From: Gari tellinella
Lineage: Eukaryota > Mollusca > Bivalvia > Cardiida > Psammobiidae
Length of the DNA stretch: 64,000 bases
Direction: 5' to 3'
Assembly: GCA_922989275.2 (NCBI GenBank)
Contig: OV277858.1
Span: forward strand, 102,968,794 to 103,032,793
The notes beneath the pieces are model-generated. The model saw only the letters and a list, made by a program, of their open reading frames with translations, ran no database searches and was not told the DNA's origin. The position numbers and the translations under genes were made by a program. Below are positions 11,601-23,600 of the stretch, piece after piece (position 1 is the first letter of the stretch; each line of letters begins with the position of its first letter).

Positions 11601-14600
11601 AGAGAGAGAGAGAGAAATACTCACACTCAGAGAGACAGACAAGGATAAACAGGCAGTCGTATATATAGATAGACAATTATACAGACATACAGAGACAGAC
11701 AGACATACAGACAGACACACAGACAGACACACACACACACACAAACAGATTATCTTCTAACAATGATACTTAACAAGTTCTACCTAGCAATTAACGGGCA
11801 CAATTATGTATGTTTACTGCAGTTTGGTACCGGTTAAAATGCTTAAAAATATAATATGTAACAGCAGTAAAGCTTTATGTGTGAGGTGAGACTGCACTTC
11901 TACGAACAAAAATGATTAGTTATTGCTTTAAAATCATGTAACAACTTGGTGCGAGACGGAAGAGAAACAGAAAGCTCCCGAAGGAGCTTTCTGTTGGTTT
12001 TTTTGCTTTCGTTTTGCTTTAAGCAACCATATGTTTTTAACACCAAATGATTGATTCAATTCTGCGCCCTTGGTGGAAGGGGTTTCTGCCGTATTTCGTA
12101 ATCCATTATTATCACTTTTGAGTTTTATTTTCTTGTATGAAACTCAGAGAAGCTGTGTTTGTGGCAATGATACTAGGAAAGTAGCATGTACGTTGTTTAA
12201 CACTTATCCTGCTGATCGCCAATTGACTGGTATTTGCAGTCCGTTCGGATCTAGATCAGACGCCGAGTAACATGGCTTCTGATTTGGATCCAAACTATTT
12301 GACACTCCTATTTTAGTTTATTTTTCATTTAAAAGTGCGTAAATCTGAATTTTACATAAGATACAGACGACAAATTCTCAGCAGCGGATATTACAGCAGG
12401 GTAAGGGTTAAGGGATAGATGAAGTGGTGAACATTGTTGCTGTAATATTGAATTTAAAAAATGTACTTAAAGATCTCATCTAACATTCGTTTCGCTAGGG
12501 AGATCTATTTTTTGAGTACATCTGAAACCATGGTCAGTTTTCTTTAATTATTACCACTATCTGGAAAAATAAAAATAATGGTGGATTTTTCGCTGCACTT
12601 TTTGTAGTTTGTATGACGGATTGTACCTCAAAATCTCTTCTAGTTTTCGTTCCGCTAGAGAGCTTTCCTTTTCCATGGGGTATACCGAAAATGGCATTAT
12701 GTCACAGTTTTCAGTTAGTATATAATTCATTGTATAAAATACATTGTATGAGAAGTCAAATAATATTGAGAATATTATAGGATCAGGAAATACTTATTAC
12801 TTCCCTTTGAATTTTATAGTTAAAGCTTAGACTATTACCTCCCTTTTGCACCTGTATATGATTTAAAAATATAAGTTATTATTGTATACATTATGGTTAA
12901 GTCTTAATTTTCAAAACCTGTTGTTTATTCAAATGTAATTTGATAAAACATAGCGGGTAGTATATTGATGAAAACTATTTCAAACTTTTTCAATTATATA
13001 ATTTACGGTATCATATAGATCTACATGTATCATTATCATAGTGAGTTGCTTGCATGATAAATTATACGTTCAAAGTTACTCGAGTAAATTACATTTGTCT
13101 TTGCCAAGTTGTCCAGTCTTTACGATAGACAGCGTAGTTTAGATAAATTGCTTTTAGTGTACATCTTGTGATTCTAGTAGGTGAGGGTGATACTGAAAGC
13201 TCCTGAAAAGCTTTCTGCTTCACTGTTCAAGGACTAGGAATAATGTTATTTTGGCTTTGAAAAAATAATTTTTTTTACTTGTTTATTTTATTATGTTAAC
13301 GTTTTGTCTGTATGTAAACCCGAAATACAGTGGAGAGGCCTGTAGATTCTTTAACCCTTTCCCTTATAGAAGCGACTTTTAGCACCTGCATTTTATTCAT
13401 CCGCTAAAGAAAATAGTTCCAATATAAACCGTAATGAATATGTGTCCTTTTTAATACTTTCCTTATTCTAGTTGGTAAAAGCTTAAAGTAGGCTGAAAGT
13501 AAAGCAGAATGCGCCATATGGCGCATTCTGCTTTACTTTCAAACCTGCTTTAAGTAGTCACCTATTTTCAAAACTATAAACAGGCTATGGGTTAAATGAG
13601 GGGGAACATCTTGGATTTGTTTGGAAAAATACCTCTTGACTGGAGTCCTGAAAGAAACAAATGTTGATCTTGTAAAGATGTTTTCATTTAAATGTGTTCA
13701 ATATTTTTTTGTTTTTCTGTCAAATGTATTTTTGTTTTATTGTTGTTTTACTTGTAAGCCAGGTTTCCAAATATGATATGATGTATTTTCTACAGAAAAT
13801 AATGTTTCTTTTATCAATTTCTTGGCGATTCGAAGAAAGTGAATATATTGTCTTTTAACTGTAGAGGTTTACACAGTAAAAAGAAAAGATTAACAGTTTT
13901 CCAACACCTAAAAGGTTTAAAAAATGATATATATTGTTTACAAGATACTCACTTCACTCCGGACATGCAAAAAAGTATATACTCGGAATGGGGGTCTGAT
14001 TTTGTTTTAAGCTGTAATACTTCTCATAGTAGGGGTGTAGCAATACTATTCCATAAAATTGATTTTAAAATACATAAAGAAATACGCGACACAAATGGAA
14101 ATTTTGTTATACTAGACTTAAGTGTAAACGACTATCGGTTTACACTTGCATCAATTTATGGTCCAAATCTCGACCAGCCGTCTTTTTACGATAAACTGTT
14201 TGACAATATAGATGCTCTTGGAAATGTCTCATATACAATATGTGGTGATTTTAACTTAGTTTTAGATCCAGATAAAGATTATTATAATTATAAACACATA
14301 AACAATAAACATGCTAGAAACACACTTTTACAATATATTTCAAATAGACAGCTAATTGACCCTTTTAGAGAACTTAATCCTCAAAAGCAACTTTTTACTT
14401 GGAGAAAACAAAAACCTATTCAGCAAGCTCGACTTGATTTCTTCTTAATTTCACCATCTATGGCAACATATTTGTCAGACTCGTCCATACAGCATAGTTT
14501 TTGTTCTGATCATTCAATCATATCATCGTCTTTCCAATTTAATGAGTTTCAACATAAGTCAGGCTTATGGAAGCATAACAATTCCTTATTAAATGACATA

Positions 14601-17600
14601 GAGTACATTAATACAATAAATAAGAAAATAGAAGAAATAAAAGAACAATATTCATTACCCGTATACAACATAGATGCGATAAACGACATTCCAAATAATG
14701 AAATCCAATTTAGCATTAGTGACCAGCTATTCTTAGATACTTTATTAATGGAACTACGGGGAAAATCGATTTCATACAGCTCCTATAAGAAAAAAACTAA
14801 TCAAAATAAGGAGGCAAAACTGAAAGACGAAATATACAAAATTGAACAAAATTTAACAGAGCAAAATTCAGGCGAACTGGTTTCTCTACATAATGAACTT
14901 AAACAAATAAATGAAAATAAAATGAAAGGGCATATGATCAGATCTAAGGTAAAATGGAGCATAGAAGGTGAAAAACCAACTAAATATTTTTGTGGTCTAG
15001 AAAAAACAAACATGCATACAAAAACGGTACGAAAAATTATAAAAGACGATGGATCAGAAATAACTAAACAACATTTAATTCTAGAAGAGGTTAAAAGTTT
15101 TTACGAAACTTTATATAAATCAAAAGACGATATTACAAATCAAATAGAACATAACTATTTTTTTGAAAAGGAAAACATACCGAAATTGAGTATACATGAA
15201 TCAGAACTTATAGAAGGAAATATTACCATTGATGAAGCTACAATTGTTTTGAAAAATATGAAAAATAATCGGAGTCCTGGTACATCAGGATTTAGCGCTG
15301 ACTTTTATAAAGTGTTTTGGAAAAAAATCGGTATTTTTGTAGTAAGGGCATTAAACGAATCTTATCAAAGTAATAAATTGTCTGATACTCTTACCCAGGG
15401 TCTAATTACGTGTATTCCTAAAGGAGACAAACCTAAACAATACCTTAAGAATTGGCGTCCGATAACATTATTAAACACAGTCTATAAAATAGGAACTGGG
15501 TGTATAGCAAATAGAATAAAAACTTTTCTTCCTAAACTAATCCATCCAGATCAAACAGGTTTTCTTAAAGGGCGTTACATAGGAGAAAATACTAGATTAA
15601 TATATGACTTGCTCCATTATACTGAAGAACATGATATTCCAGGAATTTTACTTTTAATAGACTTTGAAAAAGCCTTTGATTCTCTGTCATGGTCCTTTGT
15701 AAGGAAAACATTAAAAGCATTTAACTTTGGTTATTCCATACAGACATGGTTTGATGTATTTTATAAAGATGCTAAATCAACTGTAACTCAATGTGGATTC
15801 CTTTCAGACTTTTTCAGAATAGGAAGAGGCTGCAGACAAGGTGATCCTTTATCATGTTATATCTTTATTTTATGTGCAGAAATTCTTTCTATTAAAATAC
15901 GATCAAATCCAAACATTAGAGGAATAAAAATAAATCAAACAGAATATAAACTCTCCCAATTTGCAGACGACACAAGTATAATATTGGATGGTTCAAGTGA
16001 ATCTCTTAATGAAACTCTGGATACACTCTCGAAGTTTTCAGAAATATCGGGTTTAAAAGTTAATTTTGATAAAACAAAAGTGGTATGGATTGGCAAGAAA
16101 AAATATAGTTCCGATACAATTAAAACTAAATGGAAACTTACATGGAACCAACAAACTTTTCAAATGCTAGGTATAAATTTTCATGTAGATTTAGATAAAA
16201 TGATACATCTGAATTATAGTTCAAAACTTATTGAAATCGAAGACACCATAAAAAATTGGAATAGAAGAGTATTAACTCCAATAGGCAAAATAACAGTTAT
16301 TAAAAGTTTGTTAATTTCAAAATTAAATCATTTGTTTCTTGCATTACCAAAACCTACAGATCAAATGATAAACAAGTTAAATAATATATTTTTTACCTAC
16401 ATTTGGGGCGGGTGTAATAAAATAAAGCAATCAATTATAGTAAAAGACTATAAAGAAGGAGGTTTAAAAATGATAAATCTGCGAGCTTTTATCGATTCAC
16501 TTAAGATCACCTGGATCAGAAGGCTAATTTTAAATAATTGCGGATGGATTGACATAATAAAAAATAGCATTGACCTAAACAAAATGCTTAACTGTGGGAA
16601 ACATTTTTATGAATCATTAGCAAATAAGTGTAGTAATATATTTTGGGCTGAAACATTTATAGCATTTTCAAAAGTATTCACTGATCACATTATAGATAAA
16701 AACGAAATTCAAGATTATCCATTGTTTTATAACCATATGATTTTGGTTGGGCAAAACAGTGTTTTTTTGAAGTCATGGTTTAATGCAGGGTTACATTGTA
16801 TTGGAGACCTAGTAAATGAATATGGATCTATCATGAACTTTAATGAATTTATAAATAAATATAATCTGTCTACCAATTCTTTAATCTACAATGGAATTAA
16901 ACTTGCAATTGAAAAGGGGCTTGAAAATTTAAAAATACAAAAGAGAAATTTAAAGTCCATACAGAAACCAGCTTTCCCACCTTACATAAAAATACTTTTT
17001 AAAGATTCTAAAGGTTCAAAAGCAATGTACGAATGTTTAAATAGAAACGATGATACCCCGACCTGCATTCAAACATGGGGTAAAATATTAGGAAAGAAAA
17101 TTTCTAACAATGATTGGAAATATATATTTCATATGCCTTTTTTAATAACTAATGATACAGATATACAATGGTTCCAGTTTAGAGTAATAAATCGGATACT
17201 AGGCACAAACTCATACCTATTCAAAATGAAATATGCTGATAGCCCTTTGTGTACTTTTTGTAACAAAGAGTTAGAAACTGTCGAACATTTGTTTTGGCGG
17301 TGCCCTATCAGCCAAAAACTAATAAAAAGCACACTTTTTTCCATTCATAACACTTTTCACACTCTAAATATTGAAAAAATGCTCCTTGGATTTAGACAAA
17401 ATGCAGAAAATGTAAAAAATCTTATTCTAATATTTTTTAAAATGTATATTTTCCAGTGCAAATATAATAAATATAAACCTACAACGCAAGGTCTAAGGAG
17501 CTACCTATCTTTAAAGCACACTTTATTCAAGTCAATAGCAGTTCAAAACAACCCTGAAGACACATTTTATAAACAATGGGAGCAGTATACAATTTTGTAG

Positions 17601-20600
17601 AAAAACACATATTAACATTTTTTTGTTTCTATTGTTTGTTTCTATTTCTCAAATGTATGCACTTACATATATATATATATATCTTAAAGTACAAAAGGTG
17701 TTGATAAAGATGGTTAATATAAATACATCTTAATATTAAGAAATGTAACAATAATATTTCTGTTCGAAATACCCAACAAAAAACAATCAATTAGTGATCC
17801 TGGCTTAGGGTAATCTTTTTTTTGGCAATTTTGTATTTTTTTATTTTTTATTTTTTTATTTATTTTTTTTAGTTTTGTCAGTGACATAGTTATACGTTAT
17901 CACATGTTTTGTAAGGTGTGGCGGTGGATAGCTCCCCGACCCCGACCCCGACACACCTATGACGGGGACAATAAATGAGGTCCTTACTGACAAGGCCTGG
18001 AAAAAAAAAAAAAAAAAAAAAAAACCCTTCCCCCCATAGCCTGTTTCTAGTATTGAACATTGGTATCCACCTAAAGCAGGTTGAAAGTAAAGCTATCATC
18101 TTCTAGAAAATAGAAAAAAATTCTTATGATACATATTCATGACTGTATAAATTGGAACTATTTACTTCAGTGGATGAATAATTGAAATTATTGAATGTGC
18201 TAAAAGGCGCTTCTATTAGAGAAAGAGTTAAACCATCCCATGTTGAATGGGCTTGTGTTTTATTCACGTTTGACTGTACATATATAAGCAAATTATTTTA
18301 CAAGGCCAACCAGTGTTAACCCTCTTCCCTGTAGCCTTTTCCAGAGCTTAAAACAGGCAGTTTCTTAAAGCAGACTGAAAGTAAAGCAGGAGCTTTCTGT
18401 TTTACTTTCAGCCTGCTTTACACATCCACTTATCAGCCTGCAGGGAAATATTAGTATGACTCTTTAACTGGATACTCTAAAAGCATGAAAAGTAATCTCT
18501 ATGAGAAATAACTAAAAGCACTAAAGGTCACTTCGATGAGGTACATGGTTAACCCTTTACCTGATAGTCTATTTCTAGTATTGAAGATATGTGACTTCTT
18601 AAAGCAGGTTGAAAGTAAAGCAGAATGCGCCTTAACCCTTTCCCCAATAGAAGCGCCTTTTAGCGGATATGATTTATTCTTCCTCTGAAGAATATAGTTC
18701 CAATTGAATCAGTAATGAATATGTATTATAGGAAATATTTTCTATGTTATAGCACATGATAGCTTAAAGCAGGCTGAAAGTAAAGCAGAATGCGCCTTAG
18801 GGCGCATTCTGCTTTACTTTCAACCTGCTTTAAGTAGTCACCTATCTTAAGTACTAGAAATAGGCTATCAGGTAAAGGGTTAAGGCACATTCTGCTGTAC
18901 TTTCAGCCTGTTTTAAGCTATCATGTGCTAGATTATAGAAAATATTCCCTATGATATATATTCATGACTGATTAAATTAACTATTTTCTTCAGAGAAGGA
19001 ATAATCATATTCACTAAAAGGCGCTTCTATGAGGGAACTGGTTAATCACCATAGGACATTTATAAATATTTACTTCTGTCCAAGTAAGATGTATCTGAGA
19101 TAAATTGTCTGAAAACTTTCTGAGTACAGTCATCTTGTATTATCCCATTACCTCATAGCTTTACTTTCAATCTGCTTTAACCCATTACCCCATAACCTGT
19201 TTCTAGTTTTAAGATATGTGACCACTTAAAGCAGGTTGAAAGTAAAGCAGAATACGCCTTATGGTGCATTCTGCTTTACTTTCAGCCTGCTTTAAGCTAT
19301 TATCTGCTAAAATATTGAAAATATTTATTATGATTTTAATTTGTGACAGTATAAATTAGAAGTATTTTCTTCAGTAGAGAAAGTAATTAAAGGTGTATTT
19401 ATGGGGTAATGGGTTAAGCTATTATCTGCTAAAATATAGAAAATATTTCTGATGATACAGTCATATTCATGAATGTATAAAGTGGAACTATTTTCCTCAG
19501 TGTAGGAATAAATTAAAGGCGTAAAAATGTGTATTTACGGTGTAATGGGTTAAGGAACCTTTTGTGATGTAATGTACATGCCTCTTAATAAAGCAAGTGA
19601 CTGCTTAACACAGGATAGAAATAATGCTGATAATTTGTTTCTTTCATTAACCCCATAGCCTGTTTCTAGTTTTAGAAGATATGTTACAACTTAAAGCAGG
19701 TTGAAAGTAAAGCAGAATGCGCCATAAGGCACATTCCGGGTTTTGCTTTTTTAGCTGCTTTAATCCTTTCCCTCATAGAAGTGCCTTTTAGCACATTTGA
19801 TTTATTCCTCCACTGATGAAAAATTTCCAATTTATACAGTCTTGAAAATGAAGCAAAAGAAAAAAATCAAAATCCTAGCAGATGATAACTTACAGAAGGC
19901 TGAAAGTAAAGCAGAATGTGCCTTAAGACACATTCTGCTTTACTTTCAACCTGCTTTAAGTAGGCACATGTCTTCAAACCATAGGTGGTTCTCTCGAAAA
20001 AAAAAATTAAAAAAAAAAATAAAAAAAAATTGTACCCTTACTAGATCTATATTTATATACTCTCGAAATAAGAAAAAAAAATTCTGAAAAAAAAAAATTC
20101 TGAAAAAAAAATAAATTGTACCCTTACTATATTTATATACAAGGTATACAACTCGGCCTGTCGAGCGATTACATGAGCTCGTCCCCGAAATTTCAGTGAA
20201 GTTAGGGTCAAAACCACCATATACTCGCCCTATGCTCGCAAATGCACTAATTAAACGCAATAGTTTGTTCAATAAACAAAAAATGACTTCGAAACATAAG
20301 CGTTTGTTACAAGTCGATGCGAAATAAGAGTTCTGTGGGGCAAAATTCAGTACAGATGCGTATTTTTTGTCGATTGCAAACTATTTATGCAAATGAGCGA
20401 TATGAAACATGGCATTCCATTGGCTGTTGCTAAGTATCTCAACCATCCGGAAAACTGGTTCCTTCGTTCATCGAGCGTGTTATATTTACGTTACATGCCG
20501 GGATACAGCAAGTTTATTGGCCGCCGTTATGGTTCGTAACGGGTGAACGAGGGTAAGTAAATGCGTATTTTCTCTTAATACGTTCTTTTTCGGCACTTGA

Positions 20601-23600
20601 CAGCTATTGATTTAGAGTCACCATAGGTATACATGATTACATATGTAACATTATTTGAAATCAAACAATTAAACAATTGGAAAATTCACAAAATGAACGC
20701 CGTGCTCTCGAACAATAGAGATCTACCCCTCTCCCGTATATTGCCCTTAAATTGAAAGACGCAATCAAAACAAAAAAATGTGATTTGGTCAATCTTTTTA
20801 AATGTTTTCAAACTATTTATACTGAAATTGTTAGCCACGTAAGTTGAAATTTGACCGAGATATGGTCACAAAACCGATGGCCAGTTAGTCACGATTAAGG
20901 AGGCCGTATTATGGTAGAAGTAAGGGTAATGCTCTAAATGGGGACTAGTCTCATGATCAATGAACCCCCTATGATCGGTCCTGGGATGGCATGCTATGTT
21001 TGTGACAGGTGTCGCCTTGTTTCCTAAAGATTGCAGGTGCGAATCCTGATCCGGGATAAATAGTTTGGGGGTGTAAATGGGCCCAAAGGGGTGAAGGCGT
21101 GTGTGCTATCATGACGTGTATCACTAAGTGACTTTTGATACTCTATTGTTTGTTTGTATAGGCTCAAATTAATTATAATAAAATTTTGGTAAGGATTGAT
21201 TGGATATTTCCTAGGTTTTTCATGTTTTGAATTTAGAACATTTTTTCCAATTTTCGAGCATTGCAGACATTTGAGAAGGGTTTGTTAAACAATGAACACA
21301 GTCTTGATTTTCTTAATTTAACTTGAACTTGGCTGTTGACATTTATATGTACGTTTTTTTCTCTTTCAGACTGTTGGAGCTTATTAGTCACCCCTCACTA
21401 CTGTATGGTCAATCAGCCTAGAGTGAAGGTTATTTTGCCTGCTTGTGGTATTTAAGCAACCAGGGGACTTTTCGGAGTGATTTAGATAACTTTGGGTCTT
21501 TGTGACGAGTAATTTATTGCACAGTCATTCCACTCATATCTTGGAAACATTTACAGCCTGAAGACAAAAGTTAGCCAATGAGACAAGCCTATGATGGAAT
21601 TGCTAAGGTGTTTGCTCTTTCAGATGGTTTCCTGGTATGATTGATGCCATATTTGAGTTCAGAAAGCCATAATTCCTTGTGTCCTATGTAGTGCTCTTCA
21701 CATATTGAGTTGATTCGGGAGCATGATTCTGAATTGGAGATCTTGCCATCATTCACATGAAACTTCCAATAAACAAATGCACTATAAATCTGTTGGACCC
21801 AGAGGCGACTAAAATATGAAGTTACTTGCATAAACACTCGGAGTTAAATATGTACTGTTGATCAAGTTGTGAATATTAACTCCAAAGAGCAACCACTAGA
21901 TCTACACTGTTTGCTTATAGAATTTATTCTTTACCTGTGGTGTTTATCACACACAAATCTTTATCAAACTTTGTCAAAATGACCATCTTGACAAAATCTA
22001 GGTCACATTTGAATATAACGGCTGTAATAATTATATAAAGTTAAAATGCATGTTGCCAATATGAAGAGGGATTTTGAGCATGTCAGCTCCTAGATCAAGG
22101 TCACATAGGTCAAAAGGTCAATTTTTTTTTTTTAAATAACCATAACCTGTGAACCCCATCTGATCTGAGCATTATATTTTGTATTCATGTTGCTCTCATT
22201 TGAAGGAGTATGAATATGTATCTTTTAGACATGTGTGGTGAAAGGTCAAGGTCAAATATTTCAAATGGCAATATTTTTAACAGTCAGGTGACTTTTATGT
22301 GGTATACATGTTGCTTTTTGTTAGGATTGACCGGCTGACGTAGTCGAGGGGTAAAGCACCCACTTACTACGTCAGGGGTTGTGAGTTTGATCCCCCGCCG
22401 GAACAAGTCCTTCGGTTGAGAATTTATAAACCGAGGTCGATGTATGAGTGCTTTACATTTGGCATCTAAAAGAAGCAGAGAACTCTTTCGATAATAAGAG
22501 TAGGGCATCACGCCCAAGTTCTCTGTATCCGCTCCCCTCTCTATGGGGCGTCCAATTAGCCCATTGATGGCAGAAAAGGATGTTAAAAAACTAAACTTGT
22601 TAGGATTGAATATGTATAGTTCATACATGTTGGGTAAAGTGGCTAGAAATAGGGTAATGGGTTAAAGAGAAAATAGGAAAAACCATTATTAGTCAGTGGC
22701 CTGTTTCTAGTGTGACCATGTGACCACTTAAAGCAGGGTAATAGTAATTAAAGCAGAATGTGCCATAAAGTGCATTCTGCTTTAAGATACCATCTACTTG
22801 GATATGATTTGGACTGCGCACAATTTCATATCTGTATAAATTGAAATCAATTTCTTTGGTGGAGGAGTTAGTTAAATGCCTAAAAAGGTGTATCTATTGA
22901 TTAGAGGTTTAATAGGTTAAAGACCTGCAACAACTACTGTTAACCATTTATCTGATAGGTTGCATTCCATGTTTAACCCATTACCTCAAAGCCTGCTTCC
23001 AGTTTTGAAGACAAGTACCACTTAAAGCAGGTTGGAAGTAAAGCAGAATGCACATTTAGACTCATTTTGGTTTAATTTCAGCCTGCTTTAAGCTACCAGT
23101 ACCCCATAAATACGTCGATTTATTCCTCCAGTAAAGAAAATAGTCACTTTTTAGTCATGAAAATATACCATAAGAAAGATTTTCTATTTCCAAGTCTGTT
23201 ACAATTAATTGCAATGTGACAAACAGAAAAGACTGTTTTAGAAGGCCGTTGATTTGGGTCACTGTTTGCATAGGACAAGTGTACTCTTCACAGGTACACA
23301 TTTTGTTAACCCTTTCAACCCTAAATATCTCCTGTGGGTATTTATTATCCTTTCACTCTTCTAGTATATGCATTTTAACCAGCTGGGGGGTTTTTATGAC
23401 AAAAAAAAGCAATGAAAATATCAAACAGTGCCCCTGATCAGAGGGCTCCTTAAGGACCCCTCTGATCAGGGTCTTCAATGTTTTCATATGTAATCAGTAA
23501 TCTCTACAGAGGGCTGTAGGTTTGAAAGGGTTAATGATGTAAATATGTGGTGGTATATTTCAATGAGTTTGAGAGGCCTTTGATCTGGATCTACTCTGTA

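Larger units (their letters stand above)
10595..13838. other. LINE inter-ORF gap filled with repeats
   Basis: At 3.2 kb it is far longer than the usual short spacer. It holds family-C/D-like fragments (10796-10862, 11135-11275, 11300-11470), a (GA)n/(ACAG)n microsatellite (11560-11755), an AGAAAGCTCC hairpin (11960-11990), a degenerate family-D copy (about 12195-12413), a complete family-A2 copy (13351-13595) and a family-E-like remnant (13606-13660). ATTCGTTTCGCTAG and GTTTTCGTTCCGCTAG near 12490 and 12645 form a weak direct repeat. The short open frames here, including those over the microsatellite, are not genes. Confidence 0.6.
9119..18022 (+). mobile_element. Two-ORF Tx1/L1-like LINE with TSD and poly(A) tail
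   Basis: A non-LTR retrotransposon of 8.9 kb. It has a 5' leader (9119-9508), ORF1 (9509-10594), a 3.2-kb inter-ORF gap, ORF2 (13839-17600), a 3' UTR with AATAAA at 17970-17975, and a poly(A) run at 18001-18022. A 16-bp repeat, AACCCTTCCCCCCATA, flanks it on both sides. It moves by target-primed reverse transcription, using its own endonuclease and reverse transcriptase. It has split a family-A2 element 15-18 bp from that element's TTAA end. The inter-ORF gap contains microsatellite and foldback elements, so later insertions probably lengthened the copy. The same strand as DCP1 places it sense within a DCP1 intron. The Tx1 assignment is from motif style and should be checked by phylogeny. Confidence 0.75.

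Noticed and set aside
11511..11760. Open frames on both strands of Cys/Ser/Leu or Arg/Thr/Asp repeats
   Set aside because: They are products of the GA/ACAG microsatellite.
20494..20538. Short frame MPGYSKFIGRRYGS at the left end of the giant element, superficially like a THAP-domain start
   Set aside because: It lacks the zinc-binding cysteines and stops after 14 codons.
21030..21060. Isolated B-box-like AGGTGCGAATCCTG
   Set aside because: No A box at the right distance and no acceptor stem, so not called as a tRNA or SINE.
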